A stretch of DNA of 9,872 bases, taken from Deltaproteobacteria bacterium (GTDB lineage Bacteria > Desulfobacterota > Binatia > UBA9968). The DNA lies in NCBI GenBank assembly GCA_016183145.1, contig JACPFE010000205.1:1-9872 (forward strand), given 5' to 3'. A model generated the notes under the pieces. The model was not told the origin of the DNA. It saw only the letters and a program-made list of their open reading frames with translations, and did not search any database. Below, piece after piece: positions 1 through 4,918 of the stretch (positions within the stretch are counted from its first letter, which is position 1; each line of letters opens with the position of its first letter). The position numbers were made by a program, and so were the translations under genes.

Positions 1-41
1 ATAACGTCTCGGAATGTGCGCAAGCTGCGCAAATTTTCCGG

Positions 42-76
42 CTCATTTAACTCATTTAACCATTTAACCGATTTAA
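42..76. repeat. Short AT-rich tandem repeat (ATTTAA units)
   Basis: Four units built on ATTTAA follow each other with periods of 9, 9, 8 and 9 bases (CTCATTTAA twice, then CCATTTAA and CCGATTTAA). This is visible directly. It lies just before the two-copy GCGGC repeat, so the two together form a composite extragenic element upstream of the first gene. No coding function is evident. Confidence 0.75.
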
Positions 77-80
77 CTCC

Positions 81-155
81 TTGGTTGCGGCTTTGCCGCG
101 CTGTGCCTCTGTGGTGAAACAACGATTCCTGCTTTGGTTGCGGCTTTGCCACGCT
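81..155. repeat. Two direct copies of a 22-base hairpin-forming repeat
   Basis: The 22-base unit TTGGTTGCGGCTTTGCCGCG plus CT occurs at 81-102 and again at 134-155, with one mismatch (G to A near the end). The core GCGGC-TTT-GCCGC of the first copy is a perfect short hairpin; the mismatch weakens it in the second copy. The intervening bases 103-119 (GCCTCTGTGGTGAA type) resemble a second repeat family, related in style to the ACCACGAAGG repeat at 1141-1230. An inverted copy lies beyond the following gene at 1103-1124. Confidence 0.75.
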
Positions 156-225
156 AGGAAAACTTCCTTCCTGTCGGACGGCGTGCTAGATATTACGTAG
201 CGCCGACGCGGATGTCCAGTAAAGC

Positions 226-231
226 AAGGAG
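226..231 (+). promoter_or_regulatory. Ribosome binding site fixing the first gene's start
   Basis: AAGGAG lies 7 bases before the ATG at 239. The upstream in-frame ATG at 212 has no such sequence before it and would place this motif inside the coding region, so 239 is preferred. Confidence 0.75.
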
Positions 232-238
232 AAAAAAT

Positions 239-1078
239 ATGCCGGTTGCGATGCTTGACGGAATCGAAACTTATTACGAAACCTACGGTTCCGGATCGCC
301 GATCTTGATGTGCGCGCCCGGCGGCTTCGACGCGTCCATTGACAAGTGGCGCGTGGCGAGCGCCTGGACCGGCATCGACGCGATCAAGGCGCTGGCGGCC
401 GAACATACCGTCATCGTCTACGACCGGCGCGAGTGCGGCCAATCGCACGGACGGGTCGAACGCCTCAACTGGGCGAGCTACACGCAGCAGGGAAAGACGC
501 TGCTCGATTATTTGAAGGTCGATTCGGCCTGGATCATGGGCGGATGCATGGGCTGCTCGGTCGCGCTGGCATTCGGCGTTCACTTTCCATCGACGACGCG
601 GGGGTTGCTGCTCCACTGGCCAGTGGGCGGCTACCGCTGGAAAGTAAACAGCCAGGATCGCTTTGTGCGTCATCTCAACTTTGCCAGGCAGAATGGTCTA
701 AAGGGAATCGTCGACCGGGCGCAAAGCGGAAAGAGTTTTTGGATGGACCCCGAAGCCGGGCCCTGGGCTTCCGTGATAGCGCGGGATAAGGAGTTTGCCG
801 AGCGCTTCGCGAGCCAGGACTTGGACCGTTATCTTGGCATCATAGCCACCAGCGGCCGCGGCCTTTTCGATCGCGATACGGCGCCGGGAGCGGAACCGGA
901 GGAAGTCATGGGCGTGAAAGCGCCTTCGCTAATCATCCCCGGCGACGATCCCTCGCACGCGACTTCGGGCGCGCACTATTTGCGCGAGCTTCTGCCGAAG
1001 TCGGAATTTTGGAACGTCATGCCGCCGGAGCAGACGACGCAAAAAATCTGCGACCGGATTCTGGAGTTTTGCCGCTGA
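239..1078 (+). CDS. Alpha/beta-hydrolase-fold protein with Cys nucleophile and no canonical His
   Basis: A 279-residue protein with an alpha/beta hydrolase fold, probably cytoplasmic because no signal peptide is seen. The oxyanion-region motif (CAPGGFD, residues 25-31), the strand and turn VIVYDRRECGQS (58-69) and the nucleophile elbow GGCMGC (101-106) come in the usual order. The elbow carries Cys103 where most family members have Ser. A candidate acid is Asp236 or Asp237 in PGDDPSH. After the last strand (EFWNVM, 256-261) the loop reads PPEQTT, with no His where the catalytic His normally sits; the nearest are His240 and His246. Substrate is unknown. It may be a noncanonical hydrolase, a transferase or a non-catalytic homologue. 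The gene stands alone, with repeats on both sides and no near neighbour to suggest a pathway. The start at 239 is chosen over 212 because of the AAGGAG at 226-231. Confidence 0.85.
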   Translation: MPVAMLDGIETYYETYGSGSPILMCAPGGFDASIDKWRVASAWTGIDAIKALAAEHTVIVYDRRECGQSHGRVERLNWASYTQQGKTLLDYLKVDSAWIMGGCMGCSVALAFGVHFPSTTRGLLLHWPVGGYRWKVNSQDRFVRHLNFARQNGLKGIVDRAQSGKSFWMDPEAGPWASVIARDKEFAERFASQDLDRYLGIIATSGRGLFDRDTAPGAEPEEVMGVKAPSLIIPGDDPSHATSGAHYLRELLPKSEFWNVMPPEQTTQKICDRILEFCR

Positions 1079-1102
1079 TCTTGTGTTCACCATGACGGAG
1101 GC

Positions 1103-1124
1103 AGCGCGGCTACGCCGCAACCAA
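1103..1124 (-). repeat. Inverted copy of the 81-155 repeat
   Basis: AGCGCGGCTACGCCGCAACC plus AA is the reverse complement of the 22-base unit at 81-102 with two mismatches, both in the hairpin loop (TAC against AAA). The stem GCGGC/GCCGC is kept, which suggests selection on, or spread of, the hairpin rather than of the loop sequence. With the copies at 81-155 it brackets the first hydrolase gene. Confidence 0.7.
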
Positions 1125-1140
1125 AAAGAAAATGCAACTT

Positions 1141-1230
1141 TTACCACGAAGGTCGCGAAGAGCACGAAGGTAAGAAGTTTAGAAATATCAATGTCCGAAA
1201 CCTTCGTGTCCTTCGTGTGCTTCGTGGTGA
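1141..1230. repeat. Imperfect inverted repeat of CACGAAGG units
   Basis: The left arm (1141-1170) carries CACGAAGG at 1145-1152 and 1163-1170. The right arm (1201-1230) carries the reverse complement, CCTTCGTG, twice plus CTTCGTGG. The 30-base arms match at 24 of 30 positions around a 30-base AT-rich spacer. Repeats of this ACCACGAAGG style recur between genes in many environmental bacterial genomes (general knowledge, not searched here). A very long stem is possible, but there is no T-run to make it a clear terminator. Confidence 0.75.
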
Positions 1231-1352
1231 GATAGTATTTTTGATTCGGATGGACGATTGACGTGAGTTCAAAGGGTGGACCGAAAAAGAGAATTCTGAT
1301 AGAGAAAAGCCACTCTAGTGTGGTGTTTCCGAAATTTGCAACATATTTCGAC

Positions 1353-1485
1353 CGTCATTCCGGCCAACCCCCGCGAAAGCGGGGGGCGAGCCGGAATCCA
1401 GCTGCCGGAAAGGGGACAGGCAACTTTTTCGAAGACGAAAAAGTAGCCAGTCCCCATCTGGATTCCCGCTTGCGCGGGAATGACG
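1353..1485. repeat. 133-base nested palindrome (REP-pair / MITE-like element)
   Basis: The element is symmetrical at several levels. The outer ends are CGTCATTCC (1353-1361) and GGAATGACG (1477-1485). Inside, GGAATCCAG (1393-1401) mirrors CTGGATTCC (1458-1466). Each flank is itself a hairpin: ATTCCGGC 1357-1364 with GCCGGAAT 1390-1397 enclosing CCCCCGC/GCGGGGG on the left, and ATTCCCGC 1462-1469 with GCGGGAAT 1474-1481 on the right. The centre is a 20-base arm hairpin (1412-1431 with 1436-1455, 18 of 20 paired, loop AAGA). The flanking units belong to the common CGTCATTCCCGC-type extragenic repeat. The inner GGGGACAGGC-type palindrome recalls REP sequences mobilised by RAYT transposases; that link is inference, and no transposase gene lies in the window. 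Confidence 0.85.
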
Positions 1486-1550
1486 ACAGTGGGCCACCGA
1501 TTTTGTAAACGAACTTTAGTTCCGGGACACTAGTTTGCGTGCGCGAATAT

Positions 1551-1557
1551 AAGGAGG
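1551..1557 (+). promoter_or_regulatory. Strong ribosome binding site for the dienelactone hydrolase gene
   Basis: AAGGAGG lies 6 bases before the ATG at 1564, close to the ideal Shine-Dalgarno sequence and spacing. It fixes the start and suggests efficient translation. Confidence 0.85.
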
Positions 1558-1563
1558 CTGTTT

Positions 1564-2283
1564 ATGGACGTTTCGAGTTCGACCGTTGCGCTCAATACTT
1601 CCGACGGAAAAATGGAGGCCTACGTCGCGCAGCCCAAGGGCGGCGGCGCGTATCCCGGCGTCGTCGTGATCCAGGAAGCTTTCGGCGTCAACGATCATAT
1701 CAAGAAGGTGACCGAACGGATCGCCGCGGAAGGCTACGTGGCGACCGCGCCGGATATTTTTCATCGGGAAGCGGAGCGCTTGATCCCCTATTCGGACATG
1801 AAGAAAGCGATCGCGACCTTGCAGCGGGTGGTTGACGGCAAGGCGATGGAAGATATCGGCGCCGCCATCTCGCAGCTCAAGTCGCAGGGCAACGTCAAGC
1901 CAGGCTGCATCGGCGTCACCGGCTTCTGCATGGGCGGGCGGCTGACTTATCTAGCCGCGGCCCATCATGCCAGCGACTTAAAATGCGTGGTGCCTTACTA
2001 CGGCGGCGGCATTCCGATGGGCAACCCGAGCCCGCTGTCGCGCACCGGCGAGATCAAATGCCCGATGGTCCTTTTCTTTGGCGCCAAAGATCAGCTGATT
2101 CCCATGGACCATGTCGAGCAAATCAAAGCGGAATTGACGGCGAAAAAAGTTGCGTTTCAGATAAACGTCTATCCGGAAGCGGGCCACGGCTTTTTCTGCG
2201 ACGAGCGGGGAAGCTACCATGAGGCCTCGGCGAAAGACGCCTGGGAAAAGACCAAGGCATTTTTCGCGCAGCATTTGAAGTAG
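1564..2283 (+). CDS. Dienelactone hydrolase family protein
   Basis: A 239-residue, single-domain cytoplasmic alpha/beta hydrolase, of normal length for the family. The family fingerprint is complete: Glu38 in VVIQEAFGVN, which in characterised members holds the catalytic Cys; the nucleophile elbow GFCMGG with Cys122; the acid Asp176 in FFGAKDQLIP; and the base His208 in YPEAGHGF. Known members hydrolyse carboxymethylenebutenolide (dienelactone) to maleylacetate in chlorocatechol breakdown, but many homologues act on other lactones or esters. No catechol-pathway genes lie nearby, so the substrate here is not established. The gene appears to be transcribed alone: a repeat-filled gap precedes it and a hairpin follows its stop. 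The preceding gene is also a hydrolase-fold protein with a Cys elbow, but differs clearly in sequence and lacks the His. Confidence 0.93.
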   Translation: MDVSSSTVALNTSDGKMEAYVAQPKGGGAYPGVVVIQEAFGVNDHIKKVTERIAAEGYVATAPDIFHREAERLIPYSDMKKAIATLQRVVDGKAMEDIGAAISQLKSQGNVKPGCIGVTGFCMGGRLTYLAAAHHASDLKCVVPYYGGGIPMGNPSPLSRTGEIKCPMVLFFGAKDQLIPMDHVEQIKAELTAKKVAFQINVYPEAGHGFFCDERGSYHEASAKDAWEKTKAFFAQHLK

Positions 2284-2301
2284 TCGCCAATGCAGTGCCT
2301 A

Positions 2302-2333
2302 GGGGGAGGAATCGCATAAGCTTTTCCTCTCCC
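2302..2333 (+). terminator. Possible terminator hairpin after the dienelactone hydrolase gene
   Basis: GGGGGAGGAA (2302-2311) pairs with TTCCTCTCCC (2324-2333) over 10 positions, one a G-U pair, with a 12-base loop. It begins 18 bases after the stop codon. The following sequence (TTGTCCGTT) is only weakly T-rich, so it may stop transcription inefficiently or only act as a 3' end. Confidence 0.4.
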
Positions 2334-2376
2334 TTGTCCGTTGCTCACCTCCCGTCTGATACGTTATCCTTGCCTC

Positions 2377-3273
2377 ATGCCCCGCACCAAGAAGCGCGCG
2401 CAAGTTAAGATCGCCCTCATCCAGATGAGCGCGGGTGAGGATCCCGACGCGAATTTGGAAAGCGCCGTTATCCACATCCTCGCGGCGGCGATGAAAGGCG
2501 CGCAGATCGTCTGCCTGCAAGAGCTGTTTCGCTCGCGCTACTTTTGCCAGAGCGAAGATCACCGCAACTTTCAGCTCGCGGAGACCATTCCCGGGCTGAC
2601 CACGGAGCTGCTCGGGACGGTCGCGCGCCAGAAAGAAATCGTCATTGTCGCCTCGCTCTTCGAGAAGCGCTCGGCGGGGATCTACCACAACACTGCCGTG
2701 GTGATCGACGCCGACGGCTCCATCGCCGGCAAGTATCGCAAGATGCATATCCCCGACGACCCGCTCTATTACGAAAAATTCTACTTCACCCCCGGCGACT
2801 TGGGCTTCCCAAGTTTTGCCACGCGGTACGCCAAGATCGCCGCGTTGGTTTGCTGGGACCAGTGGTTTCCCGAGGCCGCGCGATTGGCGGCCTTGTCGGG
2901 CGCGCAGATTCTTTTCTATCCGACCGCCATCGGCTGGATTCCCAACGAGCCGCGCGCCGTTGCGCGAAACCAGCGCGACGCCTGGGAGCTGATCCAGCGC
3001 TCTCACGCAGTCGCCAACGGGGTCTATGTCGCGTCGGTCAATCGCGTAGGGCGGGAAGGGAAGCTTAAGTTCTGGGGCAACTCGTTTGTCGCCGGTCCGT
3101 TCGGCGAAATCGTCGCTCGCGCGGGCGGCGAACGCGCAGAAAGATTGATCGCTGTTTGCGATCTTGGAAAAATCGAAGAGACGCGACAGAGCTGGCCGTT
3201 CCTGCGTGACCGACGCATCGACGCCTACGGCCCGCTTCAGTTGCGGGCCATCGAGAAAACCGGCCGCCGCTGA
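2377..3273 (+). CDS. aguB: N-carbamoylputrescine amidase (AguB)
   Basis: A 298-residue nitrilase-superfamily amidase, of usual AguB length. It hydrolyses N-carbamoylputrescine to putrescine, CO2 and ammonia, the second step of the agmatine route to polyamines. The catalytic Glu-Lys-Cys set is visible: Glu49 in IVCLQELF, Lys122 in KYRKMHIPDD and Cys159 in ALVCWDQWFPEAAR. The stretches RSRYFCQ and PLYYEKFYFTPGD are characteristic of AguB rather than of general nitrilases. The first strand, QVKIALIQM, begins at residue 9, so the ATG at 2377 gives a proper N-terminus. An upstream in-frame TTG at 2341 would add 12 residues and has no ribosome binding site, but no good site precedes 2377 either. 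The next gene is aguA, the enzyme that makes this enzyme's substrate, although 313 bases of repeat-containing DNA separate them. Confidence 0.95.
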   Translation: MPRTKKRAQVKIALIQMSAGEDPDANLESAVIHILAAAMKGAQIVCLQELFRSRYFCQSEDHRNFQLAETIPGLTTELLGTVARQKEIVIVASLFEKRSAGIYHNTAVVIDADGSIAGKYRKMHIPDDPLYYEKFYFTPGDLGFPSFATRYAKIAALVCWDQWFPEAARLAALSGAQILFYPTAIGWIPNEPRAVARNQRDAWELIQRSHAVANGVYVASVNRVGREGKLKFWGNSFVAGPFGEIVARAGGERAERLIAVCDLGKIEETRQSWPFLRDRRIDAYGPLQLRAIEKTGRR

Positions 3274-3370
3274 TCGCGGTTGATCTTGGTGTTTCTCTCG
3301 AGGATGATTCAAATGCCTCCCCTTCAGGCGAACTATGTTGCGCGATGTCTTCAAGCAAGACAAGCGAGAT

Positions 3371-3496
3371 CACCCTCGCCCGCTTTGCGGGAGAGGGAAG
3401 GGGTGAGGGACTGCACGTGTTGGCCCCTCGCTATTTCCCCCTCGCTATTTCCCCCTCACCCTAGCCCTCTCCCCCACGAAGACGTGGTGGAGAGGG
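3371..3496. repeat. Paired CCCTCACCC-type extragenic repeat with a 14-base tandem duplication
   Basis: Bases 3391-3409 and 3453-3471 are inverted copies (16 of 19 match: GAGAGGG and GGGTGAGGG against CCCTCACCC and CCCTCTC). The left unit carries its own small hairpin CCCGC-TTT-GCGGG (3379-3391), and the right unit a long hairpin (3465-3496). Between the arms a 14-base unit ending CCCCTCGCTATTT occurs twice in tandem (3423-3436 and 3437-3450), the second running straight into the right arm. This type of CCCTCACCCT/CCCTCTCCC repeat is widespread in bacterial intergenic DNA (general knowledge). Confidence 0.8.
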
Positions 3497-3506
3497 AATG
3501 TTTTTT
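3465..3506 (+). terminator. Possible intrinsic terminator downstream of aguB
   Basis: A 14-base arm starting CCCTCTCCCCCACG (3465-3478) pairs with 3483-3496 at 13 of 14 positions around the loop AAGA. Four bases later comes a run of six T (3501-3506). Stem plus T-run fits an intrinsic terminator reading in the + direction, although the hairpin is also part of a dispersed repeat and may not have arisen for this purpose. If active, aguB and aguA would be separately transcribed. Confidence 0.5.
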
Positions 3507-3586
3507 GTAGGCTTCGAGCCGGCGATAATTGAAACCTCTCGCCTTCGCACCGAGGGCTGCTTAGTTTATCGAATCAAAATCTAACC

Positions 3587-4651
3587 ATGGCAAACCCCGC
3601 AACCCCGCGCTCCCTCGGCTATCGCATGCCGGCGGAGTGGTCTCCCCACCGCGCGACCTGGCTTTCCTGGCCGCATAGTCAAGACAATTGGCCCACGCAA
3701 TTGGAACAGGTGAGAGCCGTCTGGGTGCAAATGATTCGCGAGCTGTCGGAGGTGGAGCAGGTTTATCTCTTGGTCAACGACGAAAGCGCCGAGCGGGAAG
3801 TGGCGGCGCGGTTGCAGAGAGCCGGCGCTGCGCTGAACAAGGTGTCGTTCCTGCGCATTCCCACGGCGGACGTGTGGATGCGCGACTACGGGCCGACCTT
3901 CGTTACACGATCGACGACGGAAAGCCCGCTGGCTTTGAACGATTGGATCTTCAACGGCTGGGGCGGCAAATATGAGTCCTATGAGGAAGATGAGCGGGTC
4001 GCCAAGGAAATTGCCGCTCTCCTCAAGGTCCCGGTTTTCGACCATCCGGTCGTGCTCGAAGGGGGTTCCATCGAGGTCAACGGCGCCGGAACCTGTCTAA
4101 CCACCGAGCAGTGTTTACTCAATAAGAATCGCAATCCCAATCTGACCCGGCAAGAGATTGAAACATTTCTCGAGGATACGCTCGGTGTTGCCCATTTCAT
4201 TTGGCTCGGTGAAGGCGTCGCCGGCGACGACACCGACGGCCATATCGACGACATCGCGCGCTTCGTCGATCCGCGTACAGTCGTCTGCATCCGCGAAGCC
4301 AATTCGCAGGATGAAAACTATCGCTGTCTCCAAGAGAATTATGAGCGGCTGCGAAGAGCCACCGATCAAGACGGCAACCCGCTGAACGTGGTGGCGTTGC
4401 CCTGCCCGAGCGCGATTTACTCCGACGGGGAGCGTCTGCCGGCAAGCTATGCGAACTTTTATATCGCCAACGAGATCGTGCTCGTGCCGGTGTTCGATGA
4501 TCCCAATGATGGGCAGGCGCTGGGCGTGTTGCGCGAGCTTTTTCCGAACCGGAGAGTGATCGGTCTACGTTGCAACGAAGTTGTCGTCGGCCTGGGGGCG
4601 ATTCATTGCGTGACCCAGCAGGAGCCGAGGATTTTTCCGCCCCGCGCTTGA
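3587..4651 (+). CDS. aguA: Agmatine deiminase (AguA)
   Basis: A 354-residue member of the guanidino-group-modifying (amidinotransferase-like) fold, of usual length. It converts agmatine to N-carbamoylputrescine and ammonia, feeding AguB. The N-terminal signature GYRMPAEWSPHRATWLSWP (residues 11-29) is typical. The catalytic and binding motifs are in place: WMRDYGPTFV with Asp100, FNGWGGKY (122-129), LEGGSIEVNG (157-166), DDTDGHIDDIARF with His219, and the active-site Cys341 in GAIHCVTQQEP. The stop codon overlaps the -35 box of the promoter for the next transcription unit. The start at 3587 has no clear ribosome binding site; Met14 is a less likely alternative, since family members usually carry about this much sequence before MPAEW. 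No arginine decarboxylase gene lies in the window, so the agmatine source is not shown. Confidence 0.96.
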   Translation: MANPATPRSLGYRMPAEWSPHRATWLSWPHSQDNWPTQLEQVRAVWVQMIRELSEVEQVYLLVNDESAEREVAARLQRAGAALNKVSFLRIPTADVWMRDYGPTFVTRSTTESPLALNDWIFNGWGGKYESYEEDERVAKEIAALLKVPVFDHPVVLEGGSIEVNGAGTCLTTEQCLLNKNRNPNLTRQEIETFLEDTLGVAHFIWLGEGVAGDDTDGHIDDIARFVDPRTVVCIREANSQDENYRCLQENYERLRRATDQDGNPLNVVALPCPSAIYSDGERLPASYANFYIANEIVLVPVFDDPNDGQALGVLRELFPNRRVIGLRCNEVVVGLGAIHCVTQQEPRIFPPRA

Positions 4652-4675
4652 CAATTTGGCGTACGCACTCATAAT
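4648..4675 (+). promoter_or_regulatory. Sigma70-type promoter overlapping the aguA stop codon
   Basis: TTGACA (4648-4653, a perfect -35 box) is followed after 16 bases by CATAAT (4670-4675, five of six matches to TATAAT). The predicted transcription start, around 4681-4683, leaves only about 6-8 bases before the ATG at 4689, so the first message would be nearly leaderless. It would drive the 70-residue gene, rmuC and perhaps the kinase-lipoprotein-regulator genes. Confidence 0.65.
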
Positions 4676-4688
4676 CTATCATTAGACC

Positions 4689-4901
4689 ATGGCTCAGATC
4701 ATCCAGCTCCGGGAACTGCACCAGGCGCGCCAGCGCCGCTCCGAGAGAGTCAGCATGGAGCAATGCGTGGAATTGCTGGAGTGGAACTTGAAAAAGAGCC
4801 TCGACGATTATTTCATCTCGCCGCGCGAACAAAAGTCTATACGCGCCGTCCAGATCCGCAAGCTCAGTGAAATTCTCGAATATGCCCTGAGACTCATGTA
4901 A
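4689..4901 (+). CDS. Small 70-residue protein of unknown function
   Basis: I do not recognise this protein. It is highly charged and predicted by eye to be mostly helical: a basic N-terminal part (residues 8-20), then MEQCVELLEWNL, a short DDYFISPREQ segment and a final helix ending in LSEILEYALRLM. It has no signal peptide, no membrane segment and one Cys (Cys26). Support for it being real comes from context: a consensus-like promoter just upstream, only 17 bases to rmuC, the same strand, and no competing gene in the region. A small nucleic-acid-binding or adaptor role would fit the charge but is a guess. No ribosome binding site precedes the ATG, which agrees with a nearly leaderless message. 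Confidence 0.65.
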   Translation: MAQIIQLRELHQARQRRSERVSMEQCVELLEWNLKKSLDDYFISPREQKSIRAVQIRKLSEILEYALRLM

Positions 4902-4918
4902 GTCCGCCACGGTCAATC

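Larger units (their letters stand above)
1079..1563. other. Gene-free, repeat-rich gap of 485 bases
   Basis: No convincing gene is present. The open frames crossing it are made of repeat sequence and match no recognisable protein. It holds an inverted GCGGC-type repeat (1103-1124), a CACGAAGG inverted repeat (1141-1230) and a large nested palindrome (1353-1485). Bases 1231-1352 show nothing I can name. A small palindrome GAACT-TT-AGTTC lies at 1511-1522, upstream of the dienelactone hydrolase gene, and might be an operator, but nothing else supports that. Confidence 0.7.
3274..3586. other. Gap between aguB and aguA
   Basis: This 313-base stretch has no gene. Its centre (3371-3496) is a paired CCCTC-type extragenic repeat ending in a terminator-like hairpin. 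Bases 3274-3370 and 3507-3586 show no clear structure. The latter must hold whatever drives aguA translation, yet no Shine-Dalgarno sequence is obvious before the ATG at 3587. Confidence 0.6.

Noticed and set aside
56..673. 205-residue open frame on the minus strand
   Set aside because: It runs through two copies of the intergenic repeat and antisense to the hydrolase gene, with no ribosome binding site or family motif.
1263..1508. 81-residue + strand frame between the two hydrolase genes
   Set aside because: It is translated from the nested palindrome; the peptide (NPAAGKGT, LDSRLRGNDD) is the familiar product of reading through this extragenic repeat.
2299..3363. 354-residue open frame on the minus strand
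   Set aside because: It lies opposite aguB, whose catalytic residues and family motifs are all on the + strand. The minus-strand translation is Arg- and Asp-rich with no recognisable motif, typical of a frame opened by GC-rich codon use.
3423..3450. Possible CRISPR-like repeat
   Set aside because: Only two tandem copies with no spacer between them and no cas gene nearby.
4197..4916. Minus-strand frame covering the end of aguA and the 70-residue gene
   Set aside because: It is antisense to the conserved C-terminal half of AguA, low in complexity and rich in Arg. It does weaken the case for the small + strand gene slightly, but the promoter and spacing favour the + strand.
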